NCBI GenBank assembly: GCA_028554755.1
Contig: JAPTOF010000020.1
Span: 9,263,501 to 9,327,500, forward strand
DNA length: 64,000 nt
Source: Cordia subcordata
Taxonomy: Eukaryota; Streptophyta; Magnoliopsida; Boraginales; Cordiaceae
Direction: 5' to 3'
Part shown: positions 22,359 to 34,045 of the stretch, piece after piece
How the letters are laid out: every line of letters begins with the position of its first letter
Position numbering within the stretch: the stretch's first letter is position 1
Notes under the pieces: model-generated
The model's input: only the letters and a program-made list of their open reading frames with translations
Databases searched by the model: none
Told to the model about the DNA's origin: nothing
Position numbers and translations under genes: made by a program

Positions 22359-22740
22359 GATTGGTGAGTTGATATACATTTATAAAAAGTGAATTTGCTA
22401 CATTATCATCCTGCTATAAGTTTTGAATCTACAAAAATTTATATAATGATTTATGTAAAAGTAAATCTCAAGTGAGTTTGGGAATTTTCTGGATGTCACG
22501 TAGACTAATATTATAAAAAAGATACAAATTAATACTTTCATAAATATTGATGTGTAAAGTAAAAAAATAAATTATCAACTTTTGAGCATAAGAAAAAAAT
22601 AAAATTATAATATCAATTAGCTCGGAAGCTAAAGTTGACAAAATAATTGATCAATGCCGCAAAAGAAGGGAGAGAAAAAATTATAAAAAGTCACTTCATC
22701 AAGAAAAGACCAAAAGAATAGTACAATAAGTACTACAGAA
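22359..22740. repeat. Dispersed repeat, copy 1 (partner at about 63655-64000)
   Basis: It starts at 'attggtgagttgatatac' and matches the right end of the window nearly base for base to 'cacttcatcaagaaaa'. The partner interrupts an LRK10L ectodomain exon. Element type unknown: no ORF, and no terminal repeats seen within the visible part. Confidence 0.8.
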
Positions 22741-23155
22741 AAATAAAAAAAAGTATTTAAGTAGCTTATTATTTAACAATTATATTGGAAATATTAAATA
22801 ATATTTTGCGGGACATTATTGAAAGAAGAAAAAGAAAAAATAAATAACTACAAAAAACACGTAGTTATCAATTAAAAATAAAACTATCAAGAAGGCAAAA
22901 TCTTGTTACCTAGGATGCCTCAAAGGGAAGAGCTAGAAACGGATACGGGTCATGACTGGGGTTCGATTCAGTCCCCTGCTCTGGGTTGCGTGCCATCGTC
23001 TTAACTAGTGCACAGTATAGGGGATTTATTGTCATATAAAATTTGCCAGTTGGTAGTTAAGCTCCATTAGGTATACCGATGGTCGGGCACTGCCAACTAA
23101 ATTTTTCTTGACCCAAATGAAAAAAGAGGCAAAATAATATTATATTCTAAACCCT
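22741..23155. other. Intergenic stretch with a pol III B-box-like motif
   Basis: Non-coding. GGTTCGATTC at about 22,960-22,969 resembles a tRNA/SINE internal B box. No cloverleaf or convincing A box was found. Confidence 0.35.
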
Positions 23156-23159
23156 AATG

Positions 23160-23800
23160 CAAACTATTGGGAATTCGGGGTGTTTGAAACAAAGATAAAT
23201 AAGATAGAAAAAGATATAAAACATAATGGACACAGTATTTTTAACGTGGTTCGGCCTTTGCCTTACGTCCACGAACAGACAAAAGAATTCCACTATAATA
23301 AGAACGAATACAACACACGGAGAGAGGGCTCGGGTCACGCTCTCCTCACCCTTAAGGTCATTCGCTCTCTATCTTACCTTACAGTTTCTCTGTCTCACTC
23401 TGATACAATAGGCAAAGCCCCTATTTATAGAGTACAAAAAACACCTAATATGGTAAGAAAACAAATAAGGCAAGTCTCAAACCTTAAGACCCTATATTCC
23501 TATGACCAATCAGAATACAAGCCAAATCTTACAAATCTCCACCTTGGATCTTATTCAGTTCTCATCAGCAACCTTGAATCCCTCTTGCTCAAGCTGTCAT
23601 CTGCTCCACGATAGGCCCGCTGACATGCATTGTACATACCTCCTAAGTTTGTAGCCACTTGCTAGAACTTGTCTCGGCTGTATTTCCTTTGGTCTCTCAC
23701 GATCACCTCAAGATCAAACCAACATTTGCAATGCTCCACCGCAATCTAAGGAATTTCTCTGAGCGCTTAAAGCATCCTTAACAGTTAATTCTTTCATCGT
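23160..23800 (-). mobile_element. Copia-type LTR with adjoining internal remnant
   Basis: 23160-23535 has the layout of a Copia LTR read from its 3' side ('aacgtggttcggcc...tacgtccacg', minus TATA-like 'ctataaatag' near 23,425). It is followed by 'acaaatctccaccttgg', whose complement is the purine-rich tract commonly found next to a 3' LTR. The internal remnant to about 23,800 has no open frame, and the other LTR is absent. Confidence 0.5.
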
Positions 23801-26800
23801 TCTACCTCTTCCTCATATCCGTGTTTAAAATATTAAAATGATGTGATATGTTAATTATTGTGCATATATAGGAATTGAATAAATTCATACCTATTTAATA
23901 GAATTTATTTGAACATTATAGTTTAAAAAATTAATGTAGTTATTCTCAAATTAATAGTTTAGTTTAGAAAAATATTAGAGTTTTAGGGTTTATATTTTTG
24001 TTATATTGTTATCTTAAATTTACTTAATGATCGTAGGATCTGTGGCTCATAGATCGACTCCTCGTAATAGTTAAGTGTTATGCTATTATTATGACCATCG
24101 GATGAATTATTTATCGTCATCCCAACAGTTAGAGGAGTATAAAGTCTATAGGAATGACAGAGTGTTACTCCTTTGAATGGAGCATCTCGCTGTGCAGCCG
24201 TCTTTGGTCATAACTAGATTTTATGGATGTTATGCGGTGAGCTTCCATCAAGTTGACAATCCTCTTATTACTGCCTTGATTGAGAGGTGACGGCCAGAGA
24301 TACACATGTTTCATTTGCCTGTTGGAGAGGCCATGATCACCCTTTAAGATGTCGCCGTATTTTGGGGCTTGCCTATTGTTGGTGAAGTTGTCCCGGTGCT
24401 CAATGATACGTGTCAAAGTCGGGAAAAGTGGCAAAATCTTATTCATCAGCATATGGGGTTATACGTAAACTTGAATAAGATCATAGAAAATTCAATTAAC
24501 ATACCCCATTTGAGGGATCTGTACGTGGCGGCAGGCACTCCGGTGAGTCCCACTGAGCACCAAGCTTGTCAGCGGGCATGTTTGTGGATTTTTTCGTTGC
24601 AGGTACCCATCTTTTTACTGATACGATTGAGAAGAAATAATCATTACATTGGTTGGACCTCTTGACTGGTTTTGATCATATTAGGAGGTATAATTGAGGG
24701 GTGGCATGCCTAGAGTGTTTGTATAAATGACTTTGTAAGGCTTGCTGCCATGATTGTAAGGGCATGTATGATGTTATGATGCTCAATCAGGTACTAAACC
24801 TTGTCATCTCTTTGTTGTTAATCATTTTTGAAAATTTATACGTTCTTATTAGAACGTCGTTTCACGCAAAGTCGTTTTTTGCCTGGGACAAGTTCATGGC
24901 CTTTAGGCCCATGCTGTGCGAGCAAACAAATAGGCATCATCAGAGAGATGGGTAGGCCGTTGACCTCTAGTATCCGTTGCCTAACCTGCCACGTGGTTAC
25001 ATGTTTTTTGTGAGAAAAGATATGAGGTGGGCTGCAGGGAAGGCAGGTTTGAACGTGGCACAAGACACAATTGATCATTTGCAACCTAGCGAGGTTCGGT
25101 AAATTTAATTATTTTTAATTTACATTACTTATTTTATAAATTACTCTTAATTGATTTTTGTGTTCGTAGTTTATATGGCAGTCATTTGAGCACGCGATGG
25201 GGGATTTGTCACAGTATTGTCTGGAGAACATGGAAGCATAGAGGGCATGTATATCCCTTATCATTGGTAGACGAGTAGAGTGACATCTTCCTGACTGTAT
25301 ACTTTGGTAGTTCGGCATGCGACAGACCATCCTGGAGAATCCACCTGCGTGGCAAAATCATAGGGACGAGAAAGAGAAGATAATAGTTTCACAATTTAAT
25401 ATGGTGGTTGACACGTTGGCCGATTGGCAACAGACTGTTGTTGAGATCGAGTTAGAGGACCAGCTTGATCTTGATGCACTTAGGTTGTACATGAGATGGT
25501 ACCCTGGGATCACCATATTACATACCGGCCACCCTGGGACTAGTCATAAGGATGACGGCTATGTTGCGCAGCTCATGATGAGAACAGTCTGGTGAGTAAG
25601 ATAACTCTATATTTCAATTCATTCAAATTCATTTGACAATAATGAAATATAATTTGACACTTACTCTAACTTTCTCATTAGGCGGTATATGCCCAGCATG
25701 TAGTCAACCATGCTAGCAACTTACTACAACAGTACGAGGCGGGCAATCTGGGAGTAGATATGCCTAGTTTTGAGGCTATAATAAGTCATCTGCAGGTACT
25801 GCATATCCGAGGCCAGGGCGCACTTCAACAGACCTAGCATAAGTATCTGTTAGATGACACGACCGCCATGTATGAGGTCTCATATCTACAACCAGAGGTG
25901 AGCATTACCCGGTGTTAACCGAATAACCGAACCTAACCTAATAGTTAATTTTGAATTCGGTTAGGTTCAGTTAGTAAATTTAAGAAATTTCGGTGTTCGA
26001 TTCAGTTTAGGGTAATTTAAAAAAAAATTGGTTAATAATCGAAGTTTATCAAAACTATGTCGTTTTATGCATATATCTATAAGTTAGGGTTTTCTCATTA
26101 TCTCATACCTATCTTTTTTACTTTTTTCCTTGGCTCTTTGGCTCTTTGGCTCTTCCAAGCTTTAGCACTCAGTAGTGCCGCCCTTGTTAGTCTTCAATTT
26201 CAAGCTTCATACTTCACATCAACTCATCAAACACGTCGAGCAACAATAAATTCCACAGCTATCTGCATTCTGCTCCTACCTCCAAGTAATATATTTTCTT
26301 TTCTTTTTTTCTTAAATTTAGTGTGAGAAACTTTTTTATTTTTTTTAAAAAGTTCTGCTCCAGCATGATTGCACGATGATACTGATGAAGATTAATTGAT
26401 TAAGTATTAATTAATATTTACAACTTCGATTGTTTCTTTGTTTCTTATATCTCATTTATTCTTTTATAGTTAATTAATTTTTTTAGCCATTGATTAATTT
26501 TTCTTTAACTTCAGATGTTACGTGAAATACCATAAATTCTCAAAATGAGCTGCATGAACATTATTATTGTTGGTGGGGAGATGTTTCAAGTTGTATTGAG
26601 ATAACTCAAACTTGAATTTAGCCCACCAAATTTTGAAACTAAATAAAAGACAAAAAAAATTTAATTAAGACAAGTGAAAAATAAACAATCAAAATAGTCA
26701 ATGGTCAACAATTACTGAAACATATAGGAAAGCAATCTTTTAGTTTTGTGTAGCAACATTTAGTAGGAAGTAGAATTAGTAGAGATTGGTCTAATTCTGA

Positions 26801-27074
26801 TGCTTGTATAGACATTCTTGTTAAGAAAAAAGTTATATATCAGTGAACCTGACAAACATAACATATCTTAAGCTTTGATTATGAGATTAAATTTGTAGTA
26901 GTAATAGTACATATGCATGTTGTTGGTCATTAATAAAAGCAATCTATGTTTTCATTTAATTAATAAACAAAGTGCATGTTGACAAGACTTCCTCTGTTCA
27001 TTTATAATACTTAATTTGTTTGTTTTCCATCTAATAAAATTATATACATACATACATAAATATATACATATGTG

Positions 27075-27110
27075 TCTGCATGTGTGTGTGTGTGTGTGTG
27101 TATATATAAC
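27075..27110. repeat. (TG)n microsatellite
   Basis: A run of about 12 TG units followed by TATATATA, inside the hAT element 5' of the transposase. Confidence 0.9.
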
Positions 27111-27390
27111 ATCAGTCCATCTATCATAAATTGTTTGTGTCATTTTAGTATAACTACTAGAATAAATTGTCTTGAACATGATAAAGACCATTGAAGCCCT
27201 TCACTTGCATGTACCAATTACCATATGATGAGTTGTTTCCTTGTTTTTGTACGAACTTTCAAAACGGAATCAAGTTGTTCATCATGCAATGTAAGTTCAA
27301 TCTTTTCTTAAGTTAAGTGTAAATTAATTAGTATAGTGGCAGCATTTTAATAGCATAGTTTAGTAATGATAACTTTTGGCATTTGCTTAG

Positions 27391-29620
27391 ATGGCGGATG
27401 ATAAGGACATACAGATAGATGCAAATTCTCAATCAATAGGTTACAGTGATGAGGCTGGAAACTCAAGCCAACCAAGTTTAACACAAGAAAAGAAAAAGAG
27501 GAAACTAATGAAGAGAAGATCTACCGTGTGGGAGCATTTCACTAAGTTCACAAATGAGGTAGGTGAGATAAAAGCTAAGTGCCATTATTGTGATGCTACG
27601 TTAGCCAGTGATCCCGTAAAGAATGGCACTACTCCTGTGAAAAATCACATGAAAACTTGTAAAAAATATCCCACTAATATAGAAGTAGGAGCTCGTTAAC
27701 AAGAATTGAATTTGCAAGCAAGAGAAGAGGGAAGTAGTTTAACAAATTAGAAGTTTGATCAACAACGAAGTAGACAAGACCTAGCTACAATGGTTATTAA
27801 AGATGAGCTTCCTTTTAGCTTGGTTAAGGGACGAGATTTTAGGAGATTTATTGGGAATCTTCAAGCTAAGTTTCAAATTCTATCAAGATTTACGGTTAGA
27901 CGAGATGTTTATGAATTTTGTGTGGAAGAGAGAGTTAAATTGAAGAGGTTGTTGAAAAATTGTAATAGAGGTGTTTCTTTAACCAGTGACACATGGACTT
28001 CTAATCAACAAATTAATTACATGTGTCTCACTTCTTATTTTATTGATGATGAATGGAAATTGCAAAAGAAAATTATAAACTTTTGCCCTATCTTTTCTCA
28101 TAAAGATGAGTCACTTGGAAAAGCAATTGAGAAATGTTTGCTTGAATGGGAGTTAGATCGGGTGTTCACTCTTACTGTTGGTAATGCTAGTTCAAATGAT
28201 GTGGCTTTTGCATATTTGAAAAGGAAGATGCTTAATTGGGGTACATGTGTTGCTAATGGAAAGTTTATTTAGATGTGTTGCACATATTCTTAACCTTGTT
28301 GTCCAAGATGGATTGAAAGATGTTGGTGATTTAGTTAATCGTGTTAAGGAATCTGTGAGATTTATTCGATGTTCGTCTTTATGATTAAAGAAATTTAAAG
28401 ATTGTGTTGAAAAGGAAAAATAGGATACTCGAAAAGGGTTGTATTTAGATGTTGACACTAGATGGAATTCAACTTACACCATGTTAAAGATTGCATTGCA
28501 TTATGCACGATCATTTGAGAGATTTGATGAGCAAGATCCTTACTATAGGGCTGATCTTTCATCTATTGCAGCTGAGTGGGTAGGAGTTCCTGAATTTAAG
28601 GATTGGGAAAATGTTAGGAGAATTGTTACTTTCTTACAGCATTTCTTTGATCTTACATTGAAGGTGTCAGGCACTCGATATGTGACAAGTAATGCTTTCT
28701 TTAATGATATCAGTACACTTTATTTGGTTCTGAAAAAGATGAAATTGAGTGAAGATGTTAATTTATCTAACATGGCTGTCAAAATGATCAAGAAATTTGA
28801 CAAGTATTAGGGAGTTATAGATAAAATGAATAAGGCCATTTTCATTTATGTGATTTTTGATCCCCCAATACAAGTTTGAATATGTGGAATATGCTCTTAA
28901 AGAAATGTATGACAAGTTTGGGTTGGAAAGTAAAGTGAAGGATGATTTGAAAGCTATCTTTGAAGAATATAAACAATCCATCAATGTTGGTTCTAAAGAT
29001 GCCCTGCAGTGATTGCTTGTAGAAAGTGCTCAACCTAAAGAGATTTTGGTTGAAAGTATGTCATTAAAGTTCAAGAAGCACAAGAATACTTATGGGGGTC
29101 CTAGTGCTAAATCAGAATTGGAGAAGTATTTGACTGAGTTTTCTGAAAAGGATAAAGATGGTTTTGATGTCTTGTAATGGTGGCATATTAACTCGAGAAG
29201 ATATCCCATTCTCTTAAAAATGGCTTGTGATGTATTGGCAATACCAATTTTAACGGTAGCTTCGGAGGAGGCTTTTAGCATAAGTGGACGGTTCTTCATC
29301 AGTTTAGGAGTTCTTTGACTCGTAAAATAGTTCAAGCCCTTATATGTGCTCAAGATTGGCTTCGATCATCATATGAGCCAATTAGAATTGAGGAAAATTT
29401 GGAAGAACTGGACAAATTTGAAGAAGGTTATTCTTTTAATTATATGTGATTCTTTATTTAGACTTATAAATTATGTACATTTATGCCTAATGATTTTTCT
29501 TTCGTTGATAAATTTACAGAGTTATCCAAATATGGAAGTGGAGCAAACCCTTCAATTGCTACCTCTGCCATTGCATTTTAGGTTTATTTTATTAGTGACA
29601 TTATTGAAACGTTGAACCTT
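27391..29620 (+). pseudogene. hAT transposase (RICESLEEPER/DAYSLEEPER-like), frameshifted
   Basis: The first exon-like ORF (27391-27699) holds a BED zinc finger: STVWEHFTKF, then C-x2-C (CHYC) and H-x4-C (HMKTC). Next is 27790-28272 with the conserved DTWTS block (SLTSDTWTSNQQINYMCLT). 28439-28810 begins LDVDTRWNSTYTML, another hallmark. The C-terminal hAT dimerisation region at about 29,160-29,300 contains 'WWHINSRRYPILLKMACDVL' and 'ASEEAFSISGRF'. At least four stops or frame changes interrupt it, so the transposase is inactive. Presumed source of mobility for the related short hAT elements, though not from this copy. Confidence 0.85.
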
Positions 29621-30740
29621 TGTATTATGTTTGTGATACTGTGACTAGCATGATGTTGATGTGATGATAGTATATTGGTGTTAGACTATTGGTAGCTGGC
29701 TGGTAACAAGTTATGAACTGCATTTTAGCATTTTAGTTGTTATGTTTGGAATTACTCTTGCATTAAAAAAAACATCATTCTAACATGTTGCAATGTTATT
29801 GACTGCTTGTTGTATGAATTTCATTTGTTGGACAAGTTTATTTTTCTAACATTTGATAGGTTTGGGATTTCACTTTTGGCAGGTTTATTTTTTTAAGTTT
29901 AGCCACTTGATAGGTTTGTTTTGACAAGTTTATATTTGATAGGTTTATTTTCTATTTTGAATGTTGTTTACTAGCCTGCAAATTCTACGAGTTTATTTTG
30001 TATCTTGGATGTTGTTTGCTAGCTTATACATTCTATATTTGACCAGTTTGTAGTTTGTACAAATTATAAATTTGGTTAGTTACTTAGTTTGACATTAGTT
30101 TGCAGCAAAATGACGAAATTCACGACTTTTTAAAAAATTCGGTTTTTCAGTTAATAACCAAAAAAATTCGGTTACGTAGCTTCGATTAATAGTCCTATTT
30201 GGTTCGATTTTGGTTAATAATTTCAAGAAATTCAGAAATTCGGTTAGTTAAATTCGATTTCAGTTAGGTTTGGTTATAACTGAATGCTCTGCCCTATCTG
30301 TAACCGCATCAACAAACGTATCATCAGTCGGGAGACCGCAACCATCATCACTGGTCGACGTCCAAATAGTATAATGTTTCACTGATGTATGAGAGGGCGC
30401 ATAGGGGGTTTAGCCAGTACGAGCAAGGCGGTACGTGACATCACGAGCCCAGTACTTCATACACGCCATCGCAGCTGACATAGTTCATGCAGCCCCCATC
30501 ACAGTCAGGTTATGGTGGAACATAGTATATTGGTAGCAGTTGTCGTCGCATGCAATCATTTGATTCACCCCAGCGCCTCCTATCCACCAGTGATTATTTG
30601 GTAGACGAGCATACTACTAAGGAGGAGCATGAGGAGGATCAGCCGCTACACTGTAATCAGAGATGCACACAGTCACCTCATCAGAAGCCACACATTTTAC
30701 TTGACTAACCACCAAGGGTTGGAGACTGGATCATTAAACA

Positions 30741-31050
30741 CCATCTCAGTATTGATGTATTGTACTTATTATTAGATCTAGTTGAACTTACATTTTGCAT
30801 TCCATATATGTACTTATTATTAGATCTAGTTGAACTTACATTTTACATTTCATATATGTGCTTATTATAAGATCTAGTTGAACTTATGTTGATGTTGACA
30901 ATATTTTGAGATGGAATGATTTGACCATATTTTGAGATGAAAAGATTCTACAACATTCACAGATCCATTACATTACATAACAACTTCATGATAAATATTA
31001 CATAGATCCAAATCTATTACATTACATAACCACTTCATGATAACTATTAC
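30741..31050. other. Short spacer between PMD and MULE genes with a tandem repeat
   Basis: The unit 'tacttattattagatctagttgaacttacattt' (about 68-bp period) is present two to three times at about 30,764-30,893. This is followed by two copies of 'cattacataac-acttcatgataa' (about 30,970-31,045). It lies between the convergent 3' ends and holds no gene. Confidence 0.7.
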
Positions 31051-31053
31051 AAG

Positions 31054-32340
31054 CTATGCATTTTGTCTCAGGGGGCAAGTTGAAGCGGTATGTCTTGGGT
31101 TACGACAATAATCACACTTTCTTCTACCAACTTGGTCGAAGTTGTCCATCCTGTTTGGTATACGCCGACCTCTTTCCCACCCACATCTTTTTTGCGCATC
31201 CAAAATGTCGAAAGTAATGTCTATCTAGGCCATAGAGGCCAGTAAAATTCGTGTCCTAGGGGTTGAAATGTCACCCAGTATGTCTGCTTGAATGCCTCCA
31301 CCGTATAATGCCAGCTACCATGGTTGAAGGGGTTCCACCCCTAAAACGGGCAACATACTGTGCATGAGAACATGACATTTGATAAGCTGTCCATTTGCCA
31401 TACATATATGTTTGTCCCACCCAATCTACTTCCTGTTCACTTAGGACATCATCCCATCGCTCTGGTAATCGCCCGACCTGGTACCACTCGTTTAGTCTGA
31501 ATGCATGCAAATGTATCCAGTGTGAAGATACCTTCCACTTTTCATACTTTCCTCTCACATTATCTATGAGAATACAACCATCTCTCTAGATGTGCATCGC
31601 ATTTGCCAACCTATCATGGAAATATCCCTTTAGCTTCATAAAGGTGTTAGCTACTAGTTCTGTAATTGGTAATACCCTGGCTCTAACTAGAACACCATTA
31701 AAGTACTCAAATTATTTGTCATCAGCACTTCCCATCTGTAACTCCCATTGTGGCTTAAGGTCTATGTATCTGCACTGAGGTCGGATAACATCTTGTGCAC
31801 CTAAGTACCAATGCTAGTGGGTTGTTGATCGACATTAAGAATAATGTCCATGGCGGTGATGTGTTTGCATTTCTGGCTTTCTTTTCCAGCTATCTAACAT
31901 TTGCCTTTGGCAATTTGGTTGTACCATCTTTTCATCATATTGCTTTTCAAATGTCTCAAGCAAATGCAATGTTTCACTTGAATTCAGCCATTGGAAGTTA
32001 CTGTACTGATAGCAGTAGCGATTCCTGTGTCCCTGTCAGATAGAATGCATTCTGTTGATAGATCGTTTAAAAAACATTCACGCATCTTCTCCAAGAACCA
32101 CGTCCAACTATTTGCACTCTCATAATCTATTACTGCAAATGCCAGCGCGGTAGGATCTGGTATGACATGTCCCAATGGCCATAAACTAGTTGGATTGCCC
32201 TATTCCTACCACGCCAAGCCTTTCAATATGTTATATCAATATTTAACTTCTTCTTTATGTGGGTATGAACAAGACATACCTCGAAATCAGCCTTCTCTAC
32301 AACAAAATGCCTCACCATGTAACTAACCATTGTAGTAGGG
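31054..32340 (-). pseudogene. Mutator-like (MULE) transposase, decayed
   Basis: The minus strand from 32340 down holds four recognisable parts. First, 'ITY-KAWRGRNRAIQLVYGHWD' at about 32,240-32,175, with a TGA where Trp is expected. Second, the MULE core 'LAFAVIDYESANSWTWFL' and 'ILSDRDTGIATAI' (32175-31984), including catalytic-region acidic residues. Third, a SWIM-like zinc region with C-S-H (31558-31271). Fourth, a C-terminal C-x2-C-x4-H-x4-C zinc knuckle ending at 31054. Frame changes separate the parts. It converges tail to tail with the PMD gene. I infer the two belonged to one transposon, but terminal repeats were not found. Confidence 0.75.
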
Positions 32341-32344
32341 AATC

Positions 32345-34040
32345 TTTGACGGTGGAAAAAACCCCTAATTCAAACTTTCAAAGTTCAAATTATTAGCTCT
32401 ATCACGGAATTTGTAACGATTAATTTTCGAACTTATGAAGCTCGGATCCGAGCTTCTAAAGTTCGAGTTCGAATTTTGGAAGCTCGAAAAGTTTATTTTT
32501 GCCAACCTCTTAAAAACTGAGTTAATTTTAGAAGCAATTAAAAAATTAGGGTTAAAAAATATTCCGTATTCTGATCTAATTAGGAAACAAACAATAATAG
32601 ATAACCTCATAGCTGTTAGATATAGCAAGAAGTTCTTGATGAACAAAGTACAGCCAGATCTATTTTTTGAAAAATAACAAAAAGCAAAAAAGTAAAAAAA
32701 AATCCATACGAAGAGTCATCTAGAATTTAGATGAGCATTTAAACTATTAAAACAATTCCTTGTAGATTGACATATTATTAACCGCATGAAAATACAAATT
32801 TGCAAACATAAGAAGATAGAGGAGGAGTGTGTCCGTCACTAAAGGCCTTTTTTCTTGTAGTAGTATAAGACGTTTGACTGTTGAATTTATTTTAACTTTT
32901 CTGAATTGCCGTTTCAAAATACTCTTTTTCATGTCGTGCTCGCAGCTCATGAATCATGATTCTATCATTGGTTTATGGATGGAAATTAAGTGAAGTACTA
33001 ATAGTGATCCGCTTATAATAAAAGTTGAGGAGTGCTATTATTTGCCTCATCAAGAGTAAAATGATATTTTGTCGATTTAGTCGACTTTTTCATTAATTTA
33101 TACTACAAGCAATATGATATAGGGACCTAACAAGAAAGAAAAAGAATTTATTTATAGATTTCGTCTAATGTCTAAAAACAAGAGACTTAAATGTCTTTTC
33201 TTGCATTAATATAAGTAGATAGGAACTCACGTGACTCATCAAGTGGTGTCTACGTACATATACTTGATCTATGCATCTTTGTTGTCTTACTCCATTTTCC
33301 TTTTTGTCTTCTCTTTCTGTTTATTGGGGCAAGATATCTCTTGCAGGTCCGAAGTTCATAGGCACATTTACTAGAAGGGATTAGCTGATAACATGCCTCG
33401 ATTCATCAGATAAAACCATAGAGCCTTAAGACTGTTAGTGTGCAAGATAGTAGTTACCAATTGAGCTTGGTAATGTCTTGCGCTGAAGTGACTCCTTTCA
33501 GGAATGTAGAAGTATACCAAAGGTCCAACAACCTCGATATTGGGCGAGCTGATAATAGTGTACTCCTAAATTCTAATGTAGTATTTTTGAAAAAAAAATT
33601 TGGAATAACATTCTGTAGCTTTTGACGGATATTTTTCTAGTTCACTAGCTACAACTATTGTATTTGAAGACCGAATTTACTTGATGAAGGTTATAACAAG
33701 CAACTTTTCAAAACTCATTACTAATTAATGAAAATAATATAGGGTTTGAGAGATGAATTTTGTAAACTAGAGAAAAGTACTGTGCATTTTTTACTCAAAT
33801 AAATTATAGGATAACTTGTGCATTTTCATATTATGGTGTAATCTTAGCCTTTAGGTGGCAAGTGGTATGTGAAATAAATAAAGTTTAAAATAGCATTCCA
33901 TTCTCATCCTATTCCAACTAGCTTATCGTTAACCACTTTTGAGTTATAGAATATTATATTGTAGTGACAAAAGTTACAAGTTAAATTACTTTATGAAAAT
34001 AGACACGAATAGAAATTACAAATACTATGTTATTTGCACA
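32345..34040. other. Intergenic region, no supported gene
   Basis: Short open frames (e.g. 32435-32677 plus, 80 codons) show no recognisable domain. A local quasi-palindrome 'gaagctcggatccgagcttc' lies at about 32,437-32,456. 33,640-34,045 is probably the 3' flank of the LRK10L gene. Confidence 0.5.
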
Positions 34041-34045
34041 ACTGA

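Larger units (their letters stand above)
25893..30296 (+). mobile_element. hAT element (4.4 kb) carrying a decayed BED/hAT transposase
   Basis: The ends CAGAGGTGAGCATT (25893-25906) and the complement of TAGGGCAGAGCATT (ending 30296) align over 14 positions with four mismatches and share GAGCATT. The flanks TCTACAAC (25885-25892) and TCTGTAAC (30297-30304) agree in 6 of 8 positions. Subterminal 'aaccgaa/ttcggtta' repeats match those of the shorter hAT elements in this window. A (TG)n microsatellite lies inside (about 27,080-27,103). It is probably the same family as 6376-12202 and 39026-39887. Confidence 0.75.
24120..30740 (+). pseudogene. Plant mobile domain (MAIN-like / PMD) gene, interrupted by a hAT element
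   Basis: Plus-strand pieces show the PMD signature, including HMFHLPVGEAMITL-DVAVFWGLPI at about 24,305-24,375 (in-frame TAA where relatives have CAA), a following segment to 24665, FMAFRPMLCEQTNRHHQRDG (about 24,890-24,950) and the C-terminal part 25317-25595. Introns or breaks separate these blocks. The reading is interrupted at 25893 by the hAT element and resumes at 30297 with a low-complexity tail to about 30,740. PMD proteins are known both as host genes (MAIN, MAIL1; gene silencing and genome integrity) and as passengers in transposons. The facing MULE transposase makes the transposon-borne form likelier. Nonsense codons make this copy dead. Confidence 0.7.

Noticed and set aside
22900..23100. 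tRNA gene or SINE
   Set aside because: A B-box-like GGTTCGATTC is present, but I found no cloverleaf, no clear A box at the right distance and no flanking duplication.
23180..23614. 144-codon plus ORF
   Set aside because: It overlaps an LTR-like sequence of a Copia element and has no domain similarity.
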